21,546 bases of DNA from Pseudomonadota bacterium (GTDB taxonomy: Bacteria; Pseudomonadota; Alphaproteobacteria; Sphingomonadales; Sphingomonadaceae). The DNA lies in the NCBI GenBank assembly GCA_023387085.1, contig JAEWIL010000029.1, forward strand, positions 1 through 21,546, given 5' to 3'. Numbering within the stretch: the first letter of the stretch is position 1; each line of letters opens with the position of its first letter. Positions 7,181 through 13,833 of the stretch are shown here, one piece after another. The position numbers and the translations under genes are program-made. Below the pieces are notes generated by a model. The model made no database searches. It had not been told where the DNA came from and worked only from the letters and a program-made list of their open reading frames with translations.

Positions 7181-7867
7181 ATGTCATGGACCGATGAGCG
7201 CATCGAACAGCTGCGCAATATGTGGGAAAAGGGGCTGACCGCCAGCCAGATCGCCGACGAACTCGGCGGCGTCAGCCGCAATGCGGTGATCGGAAAGGCC
7301 CACCGGCTCGGGCTGAAGTCGCGTCCCTCGCCCGTGAAGGCGACCGAAAAGGTCGCGAAACCGGCGAAGGCGCCCGCAGCGCCCAAGCCCGCCGCGCCGG
7401 CTCCTGCCGCGCCGCGCATGGCTGCACCGGTTGCGCCGCGCCCTGCGCCGGTCGCCCCCCGGGCCGAACCCAGGCCCGTCGCCGAAACATCGAGCGAAGA
7501 TGTCGCCGACGTGCCGGTCAAATCCGATGCGCCGCGTATCGTCTCGATCGGCCCTGGCGGCTTTATCCGGCAGGGTCCGGGCGACCAGCAGGCACCGATT
7601 CCGCCTGCCCCGCCGCGCCGGCTGGTGCCCGCGAAGCCGAGTCCGGAGATCGCCGGCAAGACGAGCCTGCTCGACCTCAACGACCGCATCTGCCGCTGGC
7701 CGATGGGGCATCCGGGCGAGCCCGACTTTCACTTCTGCGGTGAGGCGGTAAACCCCGGCTTCCCCTATTGCGTCGAGCATTGCGGCCGCGCCTATCAGGC
7801 GCAGCTCCCGCGCGGCACCCGTCGCCCGCCCCCGCCGCCGCCCTTTGGCGGACCGCGGGTTCGTTGA
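7181..7867 (+). CDS. gcrA: GcrA cell cycle regulator
   Basis: GcrA is an alphaproteobacterial transcription factor that binds sigma-70 RNA polymerase and promoters carrying methylated GANTC sites to time cell-cycle genes. The 228-residue product has the N-terminal DNA-binding domain at 1-45 (MSWTDERIEQLRNMWEKGLT and SRNAVIGKAHRLGL). A proline/alanine-rich linker spans roughly 50-155. The C-terminal sigma-interacting domain starts with CRWPMGHPGEPDFHFCG at 171-187 and includes YCVEHC at 196-201. Cysteines 171, 186, 197 and 201 and His200 are positioned as in the family. The linker is long and low-complexity, and the tail ends in a run of prolines. ATG at 7181 has GAGGA seven bases upstream. 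The last codon overlaps the start of the next gene. I see no GANTC site in the 125 bp upstream. Confidence 0.95.
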   Translation: MSWTDERIEQLRNMWEKGLTASQIADELGGVSRNAVIGKAHRLGLKSRPSPVKATEKVAKPAKAPAAPKPAAPAPAAPRMAAPVAPRPAPVAPRAEPRPVAETSSEDVADVPVKSDAPRIVSIGPGGFIRQGPGDQQAPIPPAPPRRLVPAKPSPEIAGKTSLLDLNDRICRWPMGHPGEPDFHFCGEAVNPGFPYCVEHCGRAYQAQLPRGTRRPPPPPPFGGPRVR

Positions 7868-8262
7868 GGCCTTTCGAACAGGATTTCGAGTTCGCGCGCG
7901 CGCTCGGCCTGCAAATGGTCGAGCGCGGCGCGGGGCGTTGCACAATGGCGCTCGCCGTCGATCGCGACCGCCACTTCAGCCCGCAAGGTGCTGCGCATGG
8001 CGGCGTTGCCTATTCGCTCGCCGATACGGCCATGGGCGGCGCGCTGACCAGCCTGCTGCCCGCTGATCAATGGTGTGCGACGCTCGAGATCAAGTTCAAC
8101 TATCATGTCCGCGTCGTGGAGGGTTTGCTGACCTGCAAGGCTGAAGTTCTGCATCGCGGCAAACGCATCGCCAACATCGACGCGCGTCTGTTCCAGCATG
8201 ATCGGCTCGTCGCGAGCGCAAACGGCAATTTCGCCATATTCGCGGCACCTGCCGGTCAATAG
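7864..8262 (+). CDS. PaaI-type hotdog-fold thioesterase
   Basis: This encodes a 132-residue hotdog protein of the PaaI/YbdB-like acyl-CoA thioesterase group, which hydrolyses (often aromatic) acyl-CoA in the cytoplasm. The signature is FSPQGAAHGGVAYSLADTAM at about 38-57, with His45 and Gly46-Gly47 of the HGG motif and Asp54 on the following helix. IKFNYHVRV follows in the central strand region. The best start is TTG at 7864, which shares TTGA with the gcrA stop and leaves a normal-length hotdog domain. The frame is open further upstream inside gcrA, but that portion is not hotdog sequence. ATG at 7915 would cut the first strand. Translation is therefore probably coupled to gcrA. The substrate cannot be inferred. 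Confidence 0.88.
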   Translation: MRPFEQDFEFARALGLQMVERGAGRCTMALAVDRDRHFSPQGAAHGGVAYSLADTAMGGALTSLLPADQWCATLEIKFNYHVRVVEGLLTCKAEVLHRGKRIANIDARLFQHDRLVASANGNFAIFAAPAGQ

Positions 8263-8263
8263 G

Positions 8264-8296
8264 AAAAGGCGCCGGCCCCCTATCAGGGCCGACGCC
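8264..8296 (-). terminator. Rho-independent terminator of the outer-membrane protein gene
   Basis: GGCGCCGGCCC at 8268-8278 pairs with GGGCCGACGCC at 8286-8296 (11 bp, one mismatch, 7-nt loop). Read on the minus strand, the stem is followed by TTTT at 8267-8264, so it terminates the leftward beta-barrel gene ending at 8319. On the plus strand there is no T-run. A further 7-bp hairpin (8304-8310 with 8322-8328) spans the stop codon just before it. Confidence 0.75.
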
Positions 8297-8318
8297 TCCC
8301 GATCCGCTTCCCAAGAGG

Positions 8319-9152
8319 TCAGAAGCGGAAGCTGACTGTGCCGCGCACGCTATGTGTACGAAAATGCGGGTCGCTACGCTGAATGTCGGTCCCGCCGCTA
8401 TCCAGAAGGAACGGATTGGTAGCCGGGTTGGCGGTACCCGCGCCGACGTTCACGACATAATCCTTGTCCTTGAGGTCGGTGTAGAGATACTCGAGCCCGA
8501 TCGCGATATTCTTGCTTACCATGATTTCCGCGCCACCGCCCGCGGCATAGCCCCAGCCGTTGGTCTTGCCATTGTCGGTAAAGCTGTTGGCGGTATTGGT
8601 CGTCGCGAACTTGTTGTCGAGCCGCGCGTAAGCCGGACCGCCCGTGACGTAGAAGAGCGCGCCACCACCCGGGGTGTACCCTGCACGCAGCCGTGCGCTG
8701 GCCTGATAGTCCGCCTCCCGGCTCAGCGTGTAAGCCGCCGGGGTGGCCGAAAAGCCGCTGACGCTGTCGCGCGCTTCGCTGCGTCCGCCTTCGATCAGCG
8801 CACCGATAACGAAGTTGCCCATGCGGCGGTCATAGCCAAGGCGGCCGAAATATTCGGGGCCGTCCTTGTCGTTGCGACAGCCGCGATTTGCGGTGCCGGT
8901 TGCCGCGCCATTACAAAATCCCGGCGCGAAAGCGTTGGTTCCGCCGACTGTATTGACGGGGTCGCCATAGACACCGTCACGATCGGTGTCGAAAACGAGC
9001 GTCTCGCCGCGGTCGCTGCCTTGGAGCGTGGCGCCGCCACCAACCGATATATAGGGGCCATTGAAGTCCTGGGTCTTGTCATGATCCTGCGCGATTGCGG
9101 GAGCGGCCAACAACGACGTCGCCGAAACAGCGAGGAGAGCTGCGAATTTCAT
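8319..9152 (-). CDS. Small outer-membrane beta-barrel protein
   Basis: This encodes a 277-residue secreted protein. Residues 1-21 form a signal peptide with cleavage expected after AIA (AIA|QDHD). The mature part alternates short amphipathic strands with glycine-rich turns (GPYISVGGGATLQ, YFGRLGYDRRMG, SARLRAGYTPGG, GWGYAAGGGAEIMV, GLEYLYTDL) and ends VRGTVSFRF. A terminal phenylalanine is the usual BAM-complex recognition signal. It most resembles the OmpA-like transmembrane/opacity porin families with 8-10 strands. An early loop holds an acidic DTDRDG motif (55-60) and two cysteines (80 and 92). ATG at 9152 has GGAG eight bases upstream. It is a single-gene unit with its own terminator, divergent from parE. 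The function is unknown; a structural role or small porin is likely. Confidence 0.85.
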   Translation of the reverse strand: MKFAALLAVSATSLLAAPAIAQDHDKTQDFNGPYISVGGGATLQGSDRGETLVFDTDRDGVYGDPVNTVGGTNAFAPGFCNGAATGTANRGCRNDKDGPEYFGRLGYDRRMGNFVIGALIEGGRSEARDSVSGFSATPAAYTLSREADYQASARLRAGYTPGGGALFYVTGGPAYARLDNKFATTNTANSFTDNGKTNGWGYAAGGGAEIMVSKNIAIGLEYLYTDLKDKDYVVNVGAGTANPATNPFLLDSGGTDIQRSDPHFRTHSVRGTVSFRF

Positions 9153-9285
9153 TATATTTCTCCACTTTTTGAATGACTTTGCAGTCAGCGGAGAAACACG
9201 CCTATCCGTCCCGGGTTTCCTCCCCGTGGCTAAAACGGGACGAACCGAGCAGGCTCATCAACGGGGAAGGCTCCGAAAACCGCGC

Positions 9286-9315
9286 TTGCCAGCGGCCTTC
9301 GCGCCCCCGTATAGC
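9286..9315 (+). promoter_or_regulatory. Candidate sigma-70 promoter placing parE transcription at its start codon
   Basis: TTGCCA at 9286-9291 (5 of 6 to the -35 consensus), an 18-bp spacer, and TATAGC at 9310-9315 (4 of 6 to the -10 consensus) lie directly upstream of parE. The expected transcript start, about seven bases after the -10, falls on or next to the A of the ATG at 9322. No Shine-Dalgarno lies between them. This was judged by eye. Confidence 0.5.
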
Positions 9316-9321
9316 CAATAT

Positions 9322-11301
9322 ATGAGTCACGATTTGTTCGACAGCAACCAGCCCGCGACCGATAGCTATAATGCCTCGCAGATCGAGGTGCTCGAAGGGC
9401 TGGAGCCGGTACGGCGGCGTCCCGGCATGTACATCGGCGGAACCGACGAGCGCGCGCTCCACCATCTCGCCGCCGAGATCATCGACAACAGCATGGACGA
9501 AGCCGTCGCGGGCCACGCGACGCGGATCGAAATCACGCTCGATGTCGGAAACCGGCTGACTGTGGTCGACAATGGCAGAGGTATGCCGGTCGACCCGCAC
9601 CCGAAATTCCCTGGGAAGTCGGCGCTCGAGGTCATCATGACGATGCTCCATTCGGGCGGCAAGTTCGAGGGCAAGGCGTATGCGACTTCGGGCGGTCTGC
9701 ACGGCGTCGGGGTAAGTGTCGTCAACGCGCTTTCGATTGAAACCGTCATCGAAGTCGCGCGCTCCAAGCAATTGTATCGGCAGTCATTTTCGCAAGGCGT
9801 TCCGTTGGGGCCAGTCGAGGAACTGGGTCCGACGCCGAACCGGCGGGGCACGAGCGTTTCCTTCGTTCCGGACGCGGCGATCTTCGGCGAGCATGGCCGG
9901 TTCAAACCGCAGCGCCTCTACCGCATGGCGCGATCGAAAGCCTATCTGTTCGCGGGGGTCGAGATCCGTTGGAAGTGCGCGCCCGAACTGATCGGCGACG
10001 ACACGCCTGCCGAAGCGACATTCCAGTTTCCGGGCGGTCTGGCCGATCATCTGAAGGAACAGATCGGCGCGCGCGAATGCGCGACGTCCGAGCCGTTTGT
10101 CGGGCGTCAGGATTTTCCGGGCGACCAGGGACGCGCCGAATGGGCGATCGCCTGGCCCCTATGGTCCGACGGCAGCTATAGCTGGTATTGCAACACCATC
10201 CCCACACCAGCCGGAGGCACACACGAAGCGGGGCTGCGCGCGGCGCTCACCAAGGGATTGCGCGCGTTCGGCGAACTGATCGGGCAGAAGAAGGCGGCGC
10301 AGATCACCGCCGAGGACGTCTTCAATGGCGGCGAGATGATGCTGTCGGTGTTCATCCGCGACCCACAGTTCCAGAGCCAGACGAAGGACCGCCTTTCGAG
10401 CCCCGAGGCGGCGCGCCTCACCGAAAATGCCGTTCGCGACCATTTCGATCATTTCCTGTCGGACAATATGGACCGCGGGCGCGCGCTGCTCGGTCTGATC
10501 CTCGAACGGATGGACGAACGGCTCAAGCGCAAGGCGGAACGCGAGGTCAAGCGCAAGACCGCCACGAGCGGCCGCAAGCTCCGCCTGCCGGGGAAACTCA
10601 CCGACTGCGCCAATGACGGCCCGGACGGCACCGAACTGTTCATCGTCGAAGGCGACAGCGCCGGCGGCAGCGCGAAGCAGGCACGCGACCGCAAGACGCA
10701 GGCGATCCTGCCGATCCGCGGCAAGATCCTCAACGTCGCAAGCGCCAGCGCCGACAAGATCCGCGCCAACCAGGAGATTGCCGATCTGGCCCTCGCGCTG
10801 GGCTGCGGGATGCGCAAGGATTGCGATGCCGACCGGTTGCGCTACGAAAAGATCGTCATCATGACCGATGCCGATGTCGACGGCGCGCATATCGCGACCT
10901 TGCTCATGACCTTCTTCTTTCAGGAAATGCCCGACATCGTCCGCAACGGGCATGTCTATCTGGCTCAGCCGCCGCTGTACCGGCTCACCGCCGGCGCGAC
11001 CTCGGCCTATGCGCGAGACGACGCGCATCGCGCCGAACTCGAAGCGACGATCTTCAAGGGGAAGAAGGTCGACGTGGGCCGGTTCAAGGGGCTCGGCGAG
11101 ATGAACCCGAACCAGCTCAAGGAAACGACGATGGACCCGGCGACGCGCTCGCTGCTCAAGGTCACGCTGCCGCAAGAATATGAGGAGCGGCAGGGCGTCA
11201 AGGATCTGGTGGATCGGCTGATGGGCAAGCATCCCGAACATCGGTTCCAGTTCATTCAGGCCAATGCCGCAACGCTCGACGAGGCGGCGATCGACGCCTG
11301 A
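9322..11301 (+). CDS. parE: ParE, DNA topoisomerase IV subunit B
   Basis: ParE is the ATPase subunit of topoisomerase IV, which with ParC separates linked daughter chromosomes. The 659 residues show the GHKL ATPase with EIIDNSMDEA (52-61), DNGRGMP (83-89) and GGLHGVGVS (124-132). The Toprim metal-binding motifs EGDSAGG (443-449) and DADVDG (516-521) follow, then the C-terminal FKGLGEMNPNQL. The length without the GyrB insertion, together with WPLWSDGSYSWYCNTIPTPA, favours ParE over GyrB. ATG at 9322 begins the conserved protein. The frame is open back to a TTG at 9169, but those 51 residues look unlike ParE and would abut the divergent gene's start. No Shine-Dalgarno precedes 9322, so a leaderless start is proposed. 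A secreted hydrolase gene follows after 9 bp. Confidence 0.95.
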   Translation: MSHDLFDSNQPATDSYNASQIEVLEGLEPVRRRPGMYIGGTDERALHHLAAEIIDNSMDEAVAGHATRIEITLDVGNRLTVVDNGRGMPVDPHPKFPGKSALEVIMTMLHSGGKFEGKAYATSGGLHGVGVSVVNALSIETVIEVARSKQLYRQSFSQGVPLGPVEELGPTPNRRGTSVSFVPDAAIFGEHGRFKPQRLYRMARSKAYLFAGVEIRWKCAPELIGDDTPAEATFQFPGGLADHLKEQIGARECATSEPFVGRQDFPGDQGRAEWAIAWPLWSDGSYSWYCNTIPTPAGGTHEAGLRAALTKGLRAFGELIGQKKAAQITAEDVFNGGEMMLSVFIRDPQFQSQTKDRLSSPEAARLTENAVRDHFDHFLSDNMDRGRALLGLILERMDERLKRKAEREVKRKTATSGRKLRLPGKLTDCANDGPDGTELFIVEGDSAGGSAKQARDRKTQAILPIRGKILNVASASADKIRANQEIADLALALGCGMRKDCDADRLRYEKIVIMTDADVDGAHIATLLMTFFFQEMPDIVRNGHVYLAQPPLYRLTAGATSAYARDDAHRAELEATIFKGKKVDVGRFKGLGEMNPNQLKETTMDPATRSLLKVTLPQEYEERQGVKDLVDRLMGKHPEHRFQFIQANAATLDEAAIDA

Positions 11302-11310
11302 GGAGGCAAT

Positions 11311-12630
11311 ATGGCGACAAAAGCGCTGATCGCGGTAGCGGCGGGACTGATTGTTGCCATGTTGCCGTTGTCAACTTCGGCGCAGAGCCAAGAGGCTTCC
11401 GTCCCGGCCGCCGAAAGCGCTTTCGACCGCCGCGCCGCGCAATTGGTCGATGTTATCAACGGTAACATAGCCTTCGATGCCTATTTCGCGCCTCAATTTC
11501 AGGTTGCGGTGCCCGAAGCCCAGTTCAGAACGATGGCCAGCGGAATCGCCAAGCAATATGGGCGCGCGGTGGCCGTCGAGGACCTGCATTCGGCGAACGG
11601 ACGGTCGGGGTCCCTCAAACTGCGCTTCGAGAAGGGCGTCGCCACGGTGCTGCTCGATGCCGGCGCGCTCCCCGACGAGCGCGTCACTGGCCTCCGCATC
11701 ACCGGCTTCGCCATGAGCGACGACAGTTTCGCGCGGGTGGCGGGAGAGATTGCGGCCTTGCCCGGAACCGCCGGCTTCCTGGTGGCTGAGATCGACGGAG
11801 ATCGCTTCCGCGCGATCGCTGCGGCCAACGCCGATCGGCAGTTTGCCGTGGGTTCGACTTTCAAACTTTATATTCTCGACGAACTCGCCGCGCAGATTGC
11901 CGCCGGGCAGCGGCAATGGAGCGACGTTGTCCCCCTCACCCACCTGAGCTTCTCGTCGGTCGCGACTGCGAACTGGCCGAAGGATATGCCGGTCACCCTC
12001 CAGACGCTCGCGAACTGGATGATCTCGGTGAGCGACAATGGCGCCGCCGACACGTTGATCCACCTTCTCGGTCGCGAACGGATCGAAGCCCGGATGCGCG
12101 CCGCAGGGCATAGCGATCCATCCCGCAACATCCCCTTCCTCACGACTGTCGAAGCGTTCGCGCTGAAGGGCAATAATTTTGCCGATCTGCGCGGCACCTA
12201 TGTCAAACGCGACGATGCGGCGCAGCGCAAATTGCTGGATACCAACGCGTCCACACTGATTTTGGCCAATGTTGACGGCGTAAGCTTCGTCGAAGGTCCG
12301 CGATTTATCGAAAGTCTGGAGTGGTTCGCTTCGCCCGATGATATCGCGCGCGTGATGATCGATCTCAAGCGCCGGAACTCCCCGCAGCTGATGTCAGCCT
12401 TGTCTATAAACAATGGCTTGGGGCCGGAAGCTGGCACAGCGTGGAGTTTTCTTGGCTATAAGGGCGGCTCTGAAAATGGCGTGCTCTCGATGAGCTTCCT
12501 CGGCCAGCGAAAGTCGGATGCGAAGTGGTTTGCCGTTACCGCGAGCTGGAATAACCCCGCGGCCAATGTTGACACTGTGCAACTGGTTGGATTTATGACG
12601 CGATTGCTCGCGCTCACCGCCAAAAGCTAG
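11311..12630 (+). CDS. Secreted serine hydrolase of class A beta-lactamase fold (Orf12/LpqF-like)
   Basis: This encodes a 439-residue protein with a signal peptide (1-24, STSA|QS). A roughly 120-residue N-terminal domain (40-130) resembles the cystatin/SnoaL-like domain found ahead of the hydrolase in Orf12 of the clavulanate cluster and mycobacterial LpqF. A beta-lactamase-fold domain follows from about 150. The catalytic S-x-x-K is STFK (182-185), the SDN motif is 241-243, and KGG at 384-386 stands in for KTG. I find no convincing ExxLN (Glu166 of class A enzymes) between SDN and KGG, so ordinary beta-lactamase turnover is doubtful; an esterase or peptidase-like activity in the periplasm is possible. 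ATG at 11311 has GAGGAGG fused to the parE stop, 9 bp away, so the two are co-translated. The stop overlaps that of the convergent LysR gene. Confidence 0.87.
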   Translation: MATKALIAVAAGLIVAMLPLSTSAQSQEASVPAAESAFDRRAAQLVDVINGNIAFDAYFAPQFQVAVPEAQFRTMASGIAKQYGRAVAVEDLHSANGRSGSLKLRFEKGVATVLLDAGALPDERVTGLRITGFAMSDDSFARVAGEIAALPGTAGFLVAEIDGDRFRAIAAANADRQFAVGSTFKLYILDELAAQIAAGQRQWSDVVPLTHLSFSSVATANWPKDMPVTLQTLANWMISVSDNGAADTLIHLLGRERIEARMRAAGHSDPSRNIPFLTTVEAFALKGNNFADLRGTYVKRDDAAQRKLLDTNASTLILANVDGVSFVEGPRFIESLEWFASPDDIARVMIDLKRRNSPQLMSALSINNGLGPEAGTAWSFLGYKGGSENGVLSMSFLGQRKSDAKWFAVTASWNNPAANVDTVQLVGFMTRLLALTAKS

Positions 12631-13418
12631 CTGGTCAGCGCGGAGACGAGCGCCTTGACCTTCGCCTGCCGCCATTGCGGCGTGGGTGCGACGAGCCAAT
12701 AGCCGCGGCGTACTGCAAACGGTTCACGCACCACCCGGACGCGTCCGGATGCAATGTCGGCTTCGGCCAGCATCGCGGGAACATCGGCCTGCCCCAAGCC
12801 GTTCGCCGCGGCATCGATCGCCAGCCCCGCATCGCCCAGTCGCAAGGCGGGTTCGCCGTCGTCGACCGGGCAACCGGGCCATGCGATACGCGTATCGCTT
12901 GCACTGCCGGGTCCGGCTACGGTCACCATGGCGGGTTCGGCCAGCGCAACCCCCTCATGCTCGCCCGCACCCTCGGTCCAGAAGATCGCGAGATCGAGGT
13001 TGGCTTCGGTAAAATCGATCCCGCCGTCGGCAGACACCAAAGTGAAGCGCACGTCGGGGGCCTGCTGGCTGTACCGCGCAAGCCGCGGGGCGAGCCATTT
13101 GGCGGTAAGATCGCGCGGGGCGGCAATGGTCAGCGATTGCGACGACTGCCCCGCCTGCATCGCGCGAACCGATTCCTCGAAATGCAGAAAGCCATGGCGC
13201 AACGCATCGAGCCCCGCCGTAGCCTCGCCGGTCAACTCCAGCCCCTTGGGGGTGCGGCGAAAAAGCACGACGCCCAGCATATCTTCCAGCGCGCGGATTT
13301 GTTGACCGACGGCAGCGGGGGTCACCGCCAGTTCGTCGGCGGCGCGGGTGAAGCTCAGATGCCGGGCAGCGGCGTCGAAAACGCGAAGCGCGTTGAGGGG
13401 CAGGTGCGTACGTTTCAT
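12627..13418 (-). CDS. LysR-family transcriptional regulator (GcvA/AmpR-like, short)
   Basis: This encodes a 263-residue LysR regulator. The winged helix-turn-helix spans about 6-65: LPLNALRVFDAAARHLSFTR, AADELAVTPAAVGQQIRALE and LFRRTPKGLELT. This pattern is typical of the GcvA/AmpR branch. The effector domain begins near residue 93 (SLTIAAPRDLTAKWLAPRL). It seems about 30-40 residues shorter than usual (typically near 300 total), with the deficit in the linker around WPGCPVDDGEPALRLGDAG, where relatives have a longer segment. The reading frame is intact. ATG at 13418 overlaps the apaG stop (ATGA) and no Shine-Dalgarno is evident, so translation is probably coupled to apaG. Its own stop overlaps the stop of the convergent beta-lactamase-fold gene within CTAG. 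The regulated genes are unknown. Confidence 0.9.
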   Translation of the reverse strand: MKRTHLPLNALRVFDAAARHLSFTRAADELAVTPAAVGQQIRALEDMLGVVLFRRTPKGLELTGEATAGLDALRHGFLHFEESVRAMQAGQSSQSLTIAAPRDLTAKWLAPRLARYSQQAPDVRFTLVSADGGIDFTEANLDLAIFWTEGAGEHEGVALAEPAMVTVAGPGSASDTRIAWPGCPVDDGEPALRLGDAGLAIDAAANGLGQADVPAMLAEADIASGRVRVVREPFAVRRGYWLVAPTPQWRQAKVKALVSALTS

Positions 13419-13816
13419 GGTGCGGTCGCGGGCGCCTGAAGCGGGAATTCGGGGATTGCAATCAGCATCTGCGATCCGTCGCCCATTTCCATCGTATAGC
13501 TGCCGACCATCGACCCCTCGGCCGTCGGGAGCGGACAGCCCGAGACATAGTCGAAAGCGCCGCCGGGCGCGATCAGCGGCTGTTCGCCGACAACGCCCTC
13601 ACCCTCGACTTCGCTCACCTGCCCGCGGCCGTCGCTGATCCGCCAGTGCCGGGTCAGCAGCTGTGCCGCGACATCGCCGTGATTCTCGATCCGGACATGA
13701 TAGGCCCAGAACCACCGCCCGAGCGCAGGGTGCGACTGTTCGGGCAGATAGCTTACCGAAACGCGCACGGTAATCGGCCCCGTGGTCGCCGCAAAAGGAA
13801 AGAAGGAGTCGATCAT
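13415..13816 (-). CDS. apaG: ApaG domain protein (Co2+/Mg2+ efflux protein ApaG)
   Basis: This encodes a 133-residue single-domain protein with an immunoglobulin-like/fibronectin III beta-sandwich. Conserved ApaG segments are visible: RWFWAYHVRIENHGDVAAQL (35-54), LTRHWRISDGRGQVSEVEG, EGVVGEQPLIAPGGAFDYVS, GCPLPTAEGSMVGSY and a C-terminal IAIPEFPL. Loss of ApaG affects cobalt resistance and magnesium efflux in Salmonella; the biochemical role is unsettled. The start is ATG at 13816-13814, preceded by GGTGGAG at unusually short spacing. A GTG six bases upstream is an in-frame alternative. It lies 17 nt after metZ and overlaps the LysR start by 4 bp. Confidence 0.94.
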   Translation of the reverse strand: MIDSFFPFAATTGPITVRVSVSYLPEQSHPALGRWFWAYHVRIENHGDVAAQLLTRHWRISDGRGQVSEVEGEGVVGEQPLIAPGGAFDYVSGCPLPTAEGSMVGSYTMEMGDGSQMLIAIPEFPLQAPATAP

Positions 13817-13833
13817 CTCCACCCCAGAGTCGC

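Noticed and set aside
7056..7187. N-terminal extension of the ABC-2 permease to ATG 7187
   Set aside because: It would overlap the gcrA start and ribosome site and adds 44 residues unlike the family. ATG 7055 has a ribosome site.
9169..9321. Possible N-terminal extension of parE from a TTG
   Set aside because: The 51 added residues do not resemble ParE and there is no ribosome site. The TTG lies just 17 bp from the divergent omp start, and a promoter-like sequence sits within the extension.
10159..11241. Minus-strand open frame of about 360 codons inside parE
   Set aside because: It is the antisense shadow of the Toprim and C-terminal coding region, with no recognisable family and no ribosome site.
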